64,000 bases of DNA from the NCBI GenBank assembly GCA_039105265.1, contig JAPFFF010000009.1, positions 2,232,001 through 2,296,000 on the forward strand, read 5' to 3'. Below, one piece after another: positions 11,005 through 19,918 of the stretch. The DNA comes from Tritrichomonas musculus (Eukaryota; Parabasalia; Tritrichomonadida; Tritrichomonadidae). Position 1 is the first letter of the stretch; every line of letters begins with the position of its first letter. The position numbers and the translations under genes are program-made. The notes beneath the pieces were generated by a model. It saw nothing but the letters and a program-made list of their open reading frames with translations. It did no database searches and had not been told where the DNA came from.

Positions 11005-12093
11005 CTAATCAGTAGCAAAAAGAGTTCTCTCAAGCATTGTTTCTTTCTTTTCGTTAGATTTTTGAGTTTTGTCAAGCCATCTATACCAGCCTCTTTCTGT
11101 TTTCTTCATTTCTTCCACCATTTGCCTTGCTCTACATGCATCGTTATAATCTTGATTCATTGATTGAATCAATCTAGAAATTCTTTTTGTTTGTTTCCTT
11201 AATCTTTGAGCCTTCAATTTTGAATTTAATTTTTCTCTTTGTTGGTTTGCATTATCTGCTTCAATTTTGTGGTTAGTTGCCTCTGTCCTTAAATTTGTTG
11301 CTCGCGTTGACTTGAGCGGCGCTTGTTTGAATTTTTGGTACATTTCTTTTTTCTTTTGTAATTCTTTTTCTTTTTCTTCTATCATTCTTTTTTCCTGGAA
11401 AGCACGCTCTGATTCTCTTTCTTTGGTAACCATATCAATTTTCTTTTTTTCTTTTTCAAATTTATGACGTCGACGAATCTCTTGCCGTTTTTGCCGTTTT
11501 TCAGTTAATTTAATTTGCTTATCTCGTTCAGTTTTTTTGATTTGCCGCTTTTCTTCTTCTCTATAAAAAACGCTTGGTGGATTGATTGATGTTTGAGGAT
11601 ACCAATTTTCAAAATCATCGCTTCCATACTCTTCTTCCTCTTCAATATTAAAATTACTATCTGAAATAATTTTCTTTTTACTTTGAAGATTGACTGATTG
11701 AGCTCTTTTCTTATTATGATTTGATTTCATTGGACGATAATTTCTATTTTTAGCTAACATTTGATTTCTTTGTTCAATTATAATTAAATCTTTTTCAAAA
11801 AGAGATTTCCCAGCAAAAAGTTTGTGATCCTCAGATAACTTTTCAGGATCAACTTTATGTGGAACTGTTTTACGTATATATTCTTTTTCTGGAGGAGGCT
11901 TATACCGGAGTTTTCTTTGATAATATACTGAAGGAGGATCAACAGGTATCTGTTTGTAATCAAAATTGGGATAAAACGGAAATCCTTCATTTTTATTTGA
12001 ATTTAATTTTGACAAATAGTGACACTGTGTACGATATGGGGCTAACTTCTCTTCTTGCATAAGTTCTGTTTCGCCCATGACATTATTCGTCAT
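11005..12093 (-). CDS. basic coiled-coil protein, unknown role
   Basis: 362 residues, start ATG 12093. Two related short motifs, DPPSVYYQRK (residues ~53-62) and NPPSVFYREE (~172-181), flank an acidic patch (EEEEEYGSDD). From about residue 180 to 345 the chain is a highly charged single helix or coiled coil (EKRQKRQEIRRRHKFEKEKK). A conserved-looking end contains GWYRWLDKTQKSNEKKE. The layout recalls cytoskeletal or axonemal coiled-coil proteins such as FAM161-like proteins, but I cannot assign a family. It lies 280 bp downstream of the large PH-LRR gene on the same strand. Confidence 0.65.
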   Translation of the reverse strand: MTNNVMGETELMQEEKLAPYRTQCHYLSKLNSNKNEGFPFYPNFDYKQIPVDPPSVYYQRKLRYKPPPEKEYIRKTVPHKVDPEKLSEDHKLFAGKSLFEKDLIIIEQRNQMLAKNRNYRPMKSNHNKKRAQSVNLQSKKKIISDSNFNIEEEEEYGSDDFENWYPQTSINPPSVFYREEEKRQIKKTERDKQIKLTEKRQKRQEIRRRHKFEKEKKKIDMVTKERESERAFQEKRMIEEKEKELQKKKEMYQKFKQAPLKSTRATNLRTEATNHKIEADNANQQREKLNSKLKAQRLRKQTKRISRLIQSMNQDYNDACRARQMVEEMKKTERGWYRWLDKTQKSNEKKETMLERTLFATD

Positions 12094-12373
12094 TGAGCTT
12101 AGAATCTACCGCCAAATTTTTTTCGACCAAATATACTATCAAATACAATTGAAAAACAAACGTACATATTAATTCTTTGAAACAAAAAACTATACAATAA
12201 TATACCCATTAGAAGGTTAGATTAATAAAAATTATCGGATAACATGAAAATTTTAGTAAAATTGCGTATTTAATGATTCACAAACAAAATATCATTTAAT
12301 TATTAATAAGGTCAGTATTAAAATTATTTTATTTAAAACAAATTTAAACATCTTTATCTTTTCTTCTCTCGAT

Positions 12374-15300
12374 TTACCACTCAGATGGAACGCCAAGAAT
12401 AGTTACGTGAGGGAATTGATTTCTTCTTCGTGTTTGGAGAGGATGTGTCATCTCACAAACTACAATACTTGATTGAGGTGTTGTTTGGAGTAATTTGAAA
12501 GGCATTCCATTTGGATTCTCATAAAACGCTAAAATATCATTTTCATATTTATGATCAAAGACGGTTAAATCGCGGAGCTTATTAGTGCTAGCTTTAGATT
12601 TATACGTAATGAGATCAGGAATATCGAAGTCATCAAATGACTTCTTTTTCTCTCTCGCTTGCGGAACTGGAAGCTCCGTTATACTGGGAATCGAAACTTG
12701 GCCTGACTGAGGGATGTTCACTGTCTTCGGGCCGGGCGTGATTGGCTGCCTTGAGTAGGATGGGGCACGAGGAAGATCAAGAAGACCGGCAGCACTTGGA
12801 AAACGATTCTTCTTGACAACTTTCTTTGTGATAAGTGTCATCTTCTGAAGCATGACTGGCGGCCCTCGTCGTGGCTGGTTTGGAATGTAGCTGAATCCTC
12901 TCCTCTTTGGCGGTGCCTGCGACTGAGCCAATAAATCAAGGTCATTTTCTGACTGTTCCCTTCCAATTCTTTCTCTTTCACGTTTTTCAAGTTCAATTCT
13001 TTCTCTTTCACGTCTTTCATTTTCGAGTCTTTCAAGTTCAATTCTTTCTCTTTCAATTCTTTCTTTTTCTAGTCTTTCTTTTTCTAGTCTTTCATGTTCA
13101 AGTCTTTCATGTTCAAGTCTTTCATGTTCTAGTCTTTCCCTTTCTAGCCTTTCTTTTTCAATTCTGTCTTTTTCAAGTTTTTCATTTTCAATTCCTCCTG
13201 TTTCATGTTTTTCACTTTCAATTTTTTCTTTTTCACGTTTTTCACGTTCAATTCTTTCTCTTTCACGTTTTCTTAACTCAATTCTTTCTCTTTCTTTTTC
13301 AAGTAATTCATTTTGCCTTTCAAGCATTTGAATCTGTTTTTCAAGTGACAGATCCTGCGATAGATTTTCATCTTGCTGCTGCATTTGGCTGCTTGTATCT
13401 CGCGTGAGCTTTGGTTGCGAATTTATTGGCGGAGGAATGAGAGGAGGTGGAGCTGCTGGCGTTGCTGATGCACGGAGCGGAGGTGGAATTTGAGACATTT
13501 GGCCTGGATTGAAAGGAGGAGGAATGAAAGGTGACTGATTCGGGTTGACTGGAATCGGAGGGGGAATGAATGAGTGCTGCTGTAATGGCTCAATTGGAGG
13601 AGCTTGAGGAAGAGGTTGTTGAATTTGAGGTTCTGGTTGGACTGGAGCCGGTTCTTCATGAACAACTTCATATTTTTCAATGATTTGATGTTGTGGATGC
13701 TCGATTTGCGGAGGTTGCTGTTGCTGGATTATTTGTTGCTGCTGATCTTCAATATTTGGCTGAAGTATTTGGATTGGGGGAGGAATGAATGAATGCTGTT
13801 GAAGTGACTCAAATTGAGGATTTTGTTGAGATTGAATTGGAGGAGGAATGAATGAATGCTGTTGAAATTCTTGATTTGATTGCTGTTGATACTGATTAGT
13901 AGTTAATGGCTCAGGTTGGGGAATGAAAGCAGGTTGTTGGAATGGCTCTGTTTGTTGAATTTCTTTAGATGCTGTCTGTTCAAGAGGAGGAATAAAAACT
14001 GATGATTGGAGTGGGGGCTGCTGAGGAATTGGCTCAGTCTGCAGAGCTTGAAATGAATCTAAAGATGGAAGGACCAATGGCTGCTGATTATTTGTGGTAG
14101 CAAATATATCAGTATTCGTTGTATTTATGTGATCATCAGAAGTTTCTTGTAAAGGAGGTGGAGGAGCGATATTTAAGTTTTCATTGATTGGAGGATTTGG
14201 TTGTACTTGTTGTGAATTAAAGCCATTTGGATCTATCATCAAATCAATATTTGGATCAGGAATGTATGCTGGAACATATTCTTCATTTGAATCAAAATGA
14301 TTAAAAGGCTCTGAACTTGGAATAAAATTAGGGTCAGGAGCAAATTGAGGCTCCTCAAGATTAAATGGTTTGAATTGATCACTAGATAATTCAAATTGAA
14401 AATCAGAATTTAGATTAAATTGCTGAGATGAGTCTTGGTTCTGGTTCAGTTGCTGTGTTTGCTGAAATAGTGACTCAAGTGATTGCAATTGTGGCTGTTC
14501 CAAATTCTGCTGTTCCAAATTCTGCTGTTCCAATGGTTGCAAAGGTTGCTGTGACTCTAGTGGTTGTAATGGCTGTTGTGGTTCCAATGGTTTTAATGGC
14601 TGTTGTGAATCTAATGGCTGTAACGATTGCTGAGGAGGTAATTGATCCAGAGGTTGCAAAGGCTCCAGTGGCATTAAAGGCTGCTGAGGTTGTAATGGCT
14701 CCAAAGGCTGCAAAAGTTGCTGTGGAGGTAATTGGTCAATTGGTTGTAAAGGTTCAAGTGGCTGGAGTGCTTGCTGAGGTTCAAGCTGTTGAAACTGGTT
14801 ATTAGTTTGACTTTGTAAAAAGTAGGGATCTGGAACAAATTGGCTGTCAAAAGCTGGATATAAATTTTCAGAAGTTGAGGCACTTGATAGGTCGATTTTC
14901 TGGCTTTTATTTAAGAAATCAGGATCAGGAGTGAATTGTTGATCATAAAATTGACTTGGTTGTTGTTGTTGTTGATCCTTCTGATCAATAATAATATTAT
15001 CTGCTGAAGACTGCTCTTGCTTTGGTATTTGCCTATGACTTGAGCTTGGAGAAAATACATGAGTTGAAGTCATGGAATCTAACGAGAAAGGAATTGATCC
15101 ACCGATAGAAGATAATTGATTCATTGCCATATAATTGTTTAAAGTATCATAATCGTTATATCCTGATTCAAGAACAGCTTCATTTTTAGTTTTAACTGGG
15201 GTTGAATATGGAGGTAACTTCATTGGTTCAACAAGGCAGGCTGCATGTAAGTCGGAAAGGGTTTTAACGGATAATTTTAATCTTCCTAAAACCAATAAGG

Positions 15301-17404
15301 ATGGGAAAGATGGCTTTGGCGATTTATATTGGAGTTGGAATGGATCAATATCATCTGGATCATAGAAAATAGTCGGGAATCGCTGTACAAAAGTTATATA
15401 TTGGTTTTGATCAAAATCTTTATGAAATTCATTACGTGAAAAGAAAAATGAACGGATACTTTTGGATGAAGCTGGTGCGTATTTTGTAATTCTTTCTCTG
15501 AATTGGCTTAAATCATCCCTATTATTATCACTGTAAGAGTTAGGACCAAATAAGCGATTCAAATCGATTTCTGGCCTTCCAATAATTGAAATTTTTGATC
15601 CGAAAATATGATCATAAAGCTCACAGAACTTTATGCCATTTGATATACTTGTATCATCAATGAAAATTTCGCAAAGAGTAGAGTTTTCATTCATGAAATT
15701 TAAAAAGGGTTGAATATCTTCAGGTTGCATTTTTTGTCCAACAAGGTGTAGGATACTTATTGGGCAAACAGGATTAATGCCTTTTAAGAGTGCTGAAAAG
15801 TTTCCACTAAAGTTTTGTTCAATTGATCCCCCGATTGATAATCCTTTTAACTTTCCATGGGGAATGGCACTGAAGAATTTATTAAAATCTTGAATTTTAT
15901 TATTTCCAAAAATTCTATCAACTGATAAGAATCTAATAGGATTCAATGTAAAGAAGTATGAAACCATATCATTAATGTAATTGGGATCTATAGCATTTCC
16001 ACTCCAATCAAGTTCAGTAATGAAATTGATTTGATTAACAGAAGACAATTCTTGATAAAATTGACGCCATTGGGTACTTGGAAGCACAATATCAGCCAAA
16101 CCTAATGAAATAGGGATGTGATCAGGTGTTTTTGAAAGAAATGTAAATAAGCTCTTTAAAGAAGCTATAGTGAAATTACATCTACTAAAATCAAGGTGAT
16201 GGATGCAACGAGGAAGTCTTGTCGATTCTGAAAATGGCTGCGTGATGTTTTGCCCTTTAAGAATAAGTTCATATAGAAAAGAATTAGCAAAAAATGGCTC
16301 AATTGAAGCATAAAGTTGAGGTTGAGACCATGAAGATATTGAGAATTTTTGAATAAATCGACAGTGCTTATTGATTGCTTGTAAACCTTCATTTATTTGA
16401 TCTTCATATAATTGTGAGCCTTCAATGTTTTCTAATTCAAATATTTCGAGTGTGCGAAAAGCTCTGCAAGTTGTTAAAACGTTTAAGAGATCTTTCCAAG
16501 CATTACCAGTAATCACAATATTTTTCAGAGATAAGCGCTGTACTTCACCATTGAATTCAGTAAACTCATCAAAGAACCTTATCAATGTTTCCTCTGGAAG
16601 TCTACAATTCTGTATAACAATGGAAATAATACTTTTTGGGCTTAATTTTTTGAGACGAAGTTGTTCTGGAACGAGGTGGAGATAACCATCAAGAATAATG
16701 TTACGATACTTTAACTGATGACGCATGACCTTATGTATGATTCTACATGCAGAATATGGTGCAAAATTCTTAAAATGTAACGTTGTTATAGTATCTAATA
16801 GCAAAAGTGGTCGGCTTAAACATTTTAAGACAATAGGAGCTATGCAATTTTCATTAAAAGTCAATATTGAATGGCGTTTGAAATCGTATTTTTGGAATAT
16901 TGGAATAATACCATTATCATCAGGAGGAATTTCATGTTGGATACAGTAGCAAATATATTGAAGAATCAGTAATGATGCATTCATTGGTGGACTCATATTT
17001 AGATTTGGTTGGAAAGGAAAATTTGTGAATTTAACCGCATTTTTTTCATATAATCTCTGCAAAAGAAATTTACGTGCTGAAACAAGTGATATTATTGCAT
17101 CATCCATGTGAGGAGATTGGATGTAAACGCTATCACGCCTTGCTAAAATGGTTCTCTTTTTTTCTTGGTAAATGATTTCGGTAATTGAAAAAGATGATAA
17201 AAACTTACTAATTTTATACGTTTTTTGAAGTTTTACTGGCCTAAGAAAATAAATTCCAGCGAGATTAACTAAAATTATGCAAGACTTTGTTTTATCTGGA
17301 TTATGAGTTGGCATTTTGCCTGCTTCTATGAAAAGAGGAGGGAGAAGAGGATGGCCTAAAGGAGGAAAATTTTTTGTCGATTCTTTATAATAGAAATATG
17401 CCAT
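12374..17404 (-). CDS. large PH-LRR protein with Gln/Pro-rich and coiled-coil tail (CARMIL-like layout)
   Basis: 1676 residues, ATG 17404. Residues ~40-115 look like a PH domain (SCIILVNLAGIYFLRPV, then KRTILARRDSVYIQSP). Residues ~180-640 hold leucine-rich repeats of the long RI/CARMIL type. Residues ~780-1340 are low complexity: QPLEPLQP-type repeats at ~870-980, several copies of QQHSFIPPPI at ~1180-1280 and other poly-Pro blocks that could bind profilin or SH3/WW domains. Residues ~1358-1485 form an ER-rich coiled coil with heptad-like ERLEHERLEH repeats. A basic segment (KRRGFSYIPNQPRRGPP) and a folded-looking C-terminus follow. The PH-LRR-Pro order resembles CARMIL actin regulators; no capping-protein-binding motif was identified, so the role in actin control is inference. 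Confidence 0.8.
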   Translation of the reverse strand: MAYFYYKESTKNFPPLGHPLLPPLFIEAGKMPTHNPDKTKSCIILVNLAGIYFLRPVKLQKTYKISKFLSSFSITEIIYQEKKRTILARRDSVYIQSPHMDDAIISLVSARKFLLQRLYEKNAVKFTNFPFQPNLNMSPPMNASLLILQYICYCIQHEIPPDDNGIIPIFQKYDFKRHSILTFNENCIAPIVLKCLSRPLLLLDTITTLHFKNFAPYSACRIIHKVMRHQLKYRNIILDGYLHLVPEQLRLKKLSPKSIISIVIQNCRLPEETLIRFFDEFTEFNGEVQRLSLKNIVITGNAWKDLLNVLTTCRAFRTLEIFELENIEGSQLYEDQINEGLQAINKHCRFIQKFSISSWSQPQLYASIEPFFANSFLYELILKGQNITQPFSESTRLPRCIHHLDFSRCNFTIASLKSLFTFLSKTPDHIPISLGLADIVLPSTQWRQFYQELSSVNQINFITELDWSGNAIDPNYINDMVSYFFTLNPIRFLSVDRIFGNNKIQDFNKFFSAIPHGKLKGLSIGGSIEQNFSGNFSALLKGINPVCPISILHLVGQKMQPEDIQPFLNFMNENSTLCEIFIDDTSISNGIKFCELYDHIFGSKISIIGRPEIDLNRLFGPNSYSDNNRDDLSQFRERITKYAPASSKSIRSFFFSRNEFHKDFDQNQYITFVQRFPTIFYDPDDIDPFQLQYKSPKPSFPSLLVLGRLKLSVKTLSDLHAACLVEPMKLPPYSTPVKTKNEAVLESGYNDYDTLNNYMAMNQLSSIGGSIPFSLDSMTSTHVFSPSSSHRQIPKQEQSSADNIIIDQKDQQQQQPSQFYDQQFTPDPDFLNKSQKIDLSSASTSENLYPAFDSQFVPDPYFLQSQTNNQFQQLEPQQALQPLEPLQPIDQLPPQQLLQPLEPLQPQQPLMPLEPLQPLDQLPPQQSLQPLDSQQPLKPLEPQQPLQPLESQQPLQPLEQQNLEQQNLEQPQLQSLESLFQQTQQLNQNQDSSQQFNLNSDFQFELSSDQFKPFNLEEPQFAPDPNFIPSSEPFNHFDSNEEYVPAYIPDPNIDLMIDPNGFNSQQVQPNPPINENLNIAPPPPLQETSDDHINTTNTDIFATTNNQQPLVLPSLDSFQALQTEPIPQQPPLQSSVFIPPLEQTASKEIQQTEPFQQPAFIPQPEPLTTNQYQQQSNQEFQQHSFIPPPIQSQQNPQFESLQQHSFIPPPIQILQPNIEDQQQQIIQQQQPPQIEHPQHQIIEKYEVVHEEPAPVQPEPQIQQPLPQAPPIEPLQQHSFIPPPIPVNPNQSPFIPPPFNPGQMSQIPPPLRASATPAAPPPLIPPPINSQPKLTRDTSSQMQQQDENLSQDLSLEKQIQMLERQNELLEKERERIELRKRERERIEREKREKEKIESEKHETGGIENEKLEKDRIEKERLERERLEHERLEHERLEHERLEKERLEKERIERERIELERLENERRERERIELEKRERERIGREQSENDLDLLAQSQAPPKRRGFSYIPNQPRRGPPVMLQKMTLITKKVVKKNRFPSAAGLLDLPRAPSYSRQPITPGPKTVNIPQSGQVSIPSITELPVPQAREKKKSFDDFDIPDLITYKSKASTNKLRDLTVFDHKYENDILAFYENPNGMPFKLLQTTPQSSIVVCEMTHPLQTRRRNQFPHVTILGVPSEW

Positions 17405-17545
17405 GGTAGATTAAAGGCTTTCAACAATAACAAAAAAAAATAAAAATATTGTTGTCAAAATGTATGACCAAATAGGTTTTTAAATATATTAAGCAATGTA
17501 CATTTAAAAACTTGAAGTTTTAATCGTTTTCAAAATTTTGAACCA
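17405..17545. promoter_or_regulatory. bidirectional promoter region, PH-LRR / maspardin-like pair
   Basis: 141 bp between two divergent start codons. It contains GACCAAATAGG near 17464, the complement of a GGTCAAAT-type motif also seen upstream of other genes here. Both transcripts must start inside this stretch or just outside it. Confidence 0.4.
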
Positions 17546-18466
17546 ATGAGTGCAGAACAATCCCCTATTCAAAATTTGAGCTTAGACTCATCCGAATTCA
17601 TATCATATTCATGCAGCTCCCCAATTCAAAAGTTTTCAGATACAGTAAATGGAATTGATTGGGATTTTAGGCAAGGCGGAGCGATTGAACTTGACGAAGC
17701 TGTTATAATCATCTCTGACATTTTCGAATCGACAAATTCGTCATACCTTATTGCATCATCTTTAATTGAAGCTGGATATAGGGTAGTTGTAATAAGCATT
17801 CCTCCGTATCCGAGCATGTCAACATTTTTTACGGGTTTTGATTTATTTACCGCGTCAAAAATGATTTCAAAAGCACATCTTGTTGGCTTTGGTTTTGGTG
17901 GCTATTTGGCCATTAGCATATGCAACTTTCCTTCATTATCTGCAGAAATTTTATCGTTATCAGTTATCTCCGGATATATGAACACATCGTCATTTAAAAA
18001 ATCTGGTGGAATATTTGGTTCCTTTATGGGAAAAAGTGATCTTCATGGCGAAGTGTTTCCATCATCATCACAATTTCCTGCGAATTTGAAACCGGCAGCA
18101 ACGTTCGAAGTTAAAGAACTTGAATCGATACAATCTTCGTTAATAACTGCCCGTGTTAAACTAAGGCAACAAGTTGGCCCAGCCAAACCACCCCAATCGC
18201 CATCACCAGAGAAAATTTTAATTGTGCAGCCTGTTGACTGGGCATTCAAAATGGATGATAATGCAAGACCTCAGAAAGTGATACAAGGCGCTAATTATGT
18301 TAAAATTCAAACAGGTGGCCATTTGTCTCAATTAGCAAATGCTTCTGAAATTCAGAAATTGCTTAAAGAACAACTTCAAAAGTGGCATTCACCTCTTCCT
18401 GATGAAGAACTTGATCTCGAAGAAGAAGAAGAAGCTGAACTTGAAACAAAGAACTCAAATTATTAA
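17546..18466 (+). CDS. maspardin-like (SPG21) alpha/beta-hydrolase fold protein
   Basis: 306 residues, ATG 17546. The best family fit is maspardin: strand AGYRVVVISIPPYPS (residues 76-90; maspardin has GYRVIALQYPVY), elbow HLVGFGFGGYLA, then LSVISGYMNTSSF (maspardin LILCNSFSDTSIF) and the C-terminal KIQTGGHLSQLANASEIQ (maspardin LKTGGNFPYLCRSAEV). The elbow reads G114-F-G116-F-G-G, so the position of the nucleophile serine is glycine and the protein is unlikely to be a hydrolase. Maspardin is an endosomal/trans-Golgi adaptor that binds CD4 and aldehyde dehydrogenase in animals. The last 25 residues are acidic. Start chosen as first ATG after the 141 bp divergent promoter. Confidence 0.6.
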   Translation: MSAEQSPIQNLSLDSSEFISYSCSSPIQKFSDTVNGIDWDFRQGGAIELDEAVIIISDIFESTNSSYLIASSLIEAGYRVVVISIPPYPSMSTFFTGFDLFTASKMISKAHLVGFGFGGYLAISICNFPSLSAEILSLSVISGYMNTSSFKKSGGIFGSFMGKSDLHGEVFPSSSQFPANLKPAATFEVKELESIQSSLITARVKLRQQVGPAKPPQSPSPEKILIVQPVDWAFKMDDNARPQKVIQGANYVKIQTGGHLSQLANASEIQKLLKEQLQKWHSPLPDEELDLEEEEEAELETKNSNY

Positions 18467-18664
18467 TATTTGATACAAAGATATTATTAACATTATGTAA
18501 AATTAGATTATTGTGATTTTCTTGTTATTTTTTTCATGAAAAATATTATTTCAGCGCTTGCATTGTGCTTGTTTTCATAATTCAAGGGTTACCTTACTTT
18601 TTTCTCCTAAATCAAAACTTTTTCATAAATTTGCATTTGATAATTAAGTAGAAAACAAAATCAA

Positions 18665-19051
18665 TTATTCATCACCTGACGGAAATATTTTTGGATATTT
18701 CTGAGGAGGTATATCATCATCGAAACTTGGTGCTGGTAAGTGTATTAAAATATCATCACAAATTTTTGAATCATTGGAATTTATCAATTCAGAATTTGAG
18801 ATTGGTTTGAGATAATAATTGCTATCATGCGGAATTATTCTTTCTAATTTGTTAGATTTTCCTTTTTGTATGTTAAATGTAACTTCTTCAAAATTTGGTA
18901 ACTGATTATTAGATTTAAATACATTTGGCCTTCTTAAATCATCTCCACGCTCGAGTTGCTCTGCAATTTTTATAGCCCAATCAACATCAGATTCTTTGAT
19001 TATAGATAAAAAAGAAGTTGCTCTTTTTCTTTCATAATCATTATAATTCAT
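18665..19051 (-). CDS. small acidic hypothetical protein
   Basis: 128 residues, ATG 19051, stop 18665. N-terminal half is helical (MNYNDYERKRATSFLSIIKE, then DVDWAIKIAEQLERG); the C-terminal half is Pro/Asp/Asn-rich and probably unfolded, with HLPAPSFDDDIPPQKYP. No domain recognised and no membrane segment. Convergent to the maspardin-like gene with 198 bp between stops. Base composition across the frame is coding-like, so I think it is real. Confidence 0.55.
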   Translation of the reverse strand: MNYNDYERKRATSFLSIIKESDVDWAIKIAEQLERGDDLRRPNVFKSNNQLPNFEEVTFNIQKGKSNKLERIIPHDSNYYLKPISNSELINSNDSKICDDILIHLPAPSFDDDIPPQKYPKIFPSGDE

Positions 19052-19918
19052 TTTGCTTCCATTTATTTTTTACTGAAAAAGTTTTAATGATAACAAGAAT
19101 ATCAAAACAAATATATCTTTAAATATCACATGGAAAACAAGTTTTATCCTTTTATATAAGGATAATAATTAGACAATTTATTTTTTTTCTTCATAACTTA
19201 TATTGAGCTGCAATTTGATTTATTACAAATGATGTAATAAGGAAAATTAAAAGAATTATTGAATTATACACTATAAATCAAAATGAATTTAAGTTGTGGC
19301 TTTAATTAAACTCATGAGGTCAGCCCTAGAATATGATTAATAAAAATATGAATTCGGATTTAAAGAATCGAAATGCAAAATGATATCATTATGCCAATTT
19401 TAATACATTTAAATATTTGTGTTTTAAATGAATGCTTTTACATAACAAATTAATAAAAAATTAGAATAATTATCTTCCTATTCAAAGATATATACACTCT
19501 TTTTCATTCAATTTTTTTTCAGAGAAAAGTTGATGAATAGGAAAAATGCCAACAAAATAACTAATTGAGAGGTTTTGAAAAGAAAAAATTGACAATGATG
19601 ATTTGTAATACAATTTTTATAAAATCTAATGGCTGTTCGAGTATTTGTTTATTATTTTCTTAGTTTTATTATTAAACAGTCATTTATTTATATATTTTTG
19701 TTTAATAATTATTTAATAACAGAATACTTCCTGGAAAAAATTGATTTTTTACTAATAAATTTTGTAAAGTTCAGAATATTTTTTTGGCAGATATATATTC
19801 AAAATATTGAAATAAAAATTTTAATTTGACCTATAAACTAAAATCAAAGGTAAAATATTTTTTAAATAAAAAGTTCCTCAAAATTTTAGATTTTACCGTC
19901 ATAATACGCCTCTGTATT
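19052..19918. other. AT-rich spacer
   Basis: About 870 bp between two divergent genes. It contains one copy of a short dispersed repeat (19494-19540). The frame open before 19919 lacks an ATG and is hydrophobic noise from A/T codons. Confidence 0.45.
19494..19540. repeat. short dispersed repeat, copy 1
   Basis: ACTCTTTTTCATTCAATTTT and the following TTTTCAGAGAAAAGTTGATG recur with few changes at 30047-30090, next to the right end of a TIR element. Too short to classify; possibly the end of a transposon. Confidence 0.5.

Noticed and set aside
12907-13407. 166-codon plus-strand Phe/Val-rich frame
   Set aside because: Antisense shadow of the ERLEH coiled-coil repeat of the large PH-LRR gene.
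14428-14805. 125-codon plus-strand Val/Ala-rich frame
   Set aside because: Antisense shadow of the QPLEP repeats of the same gene.
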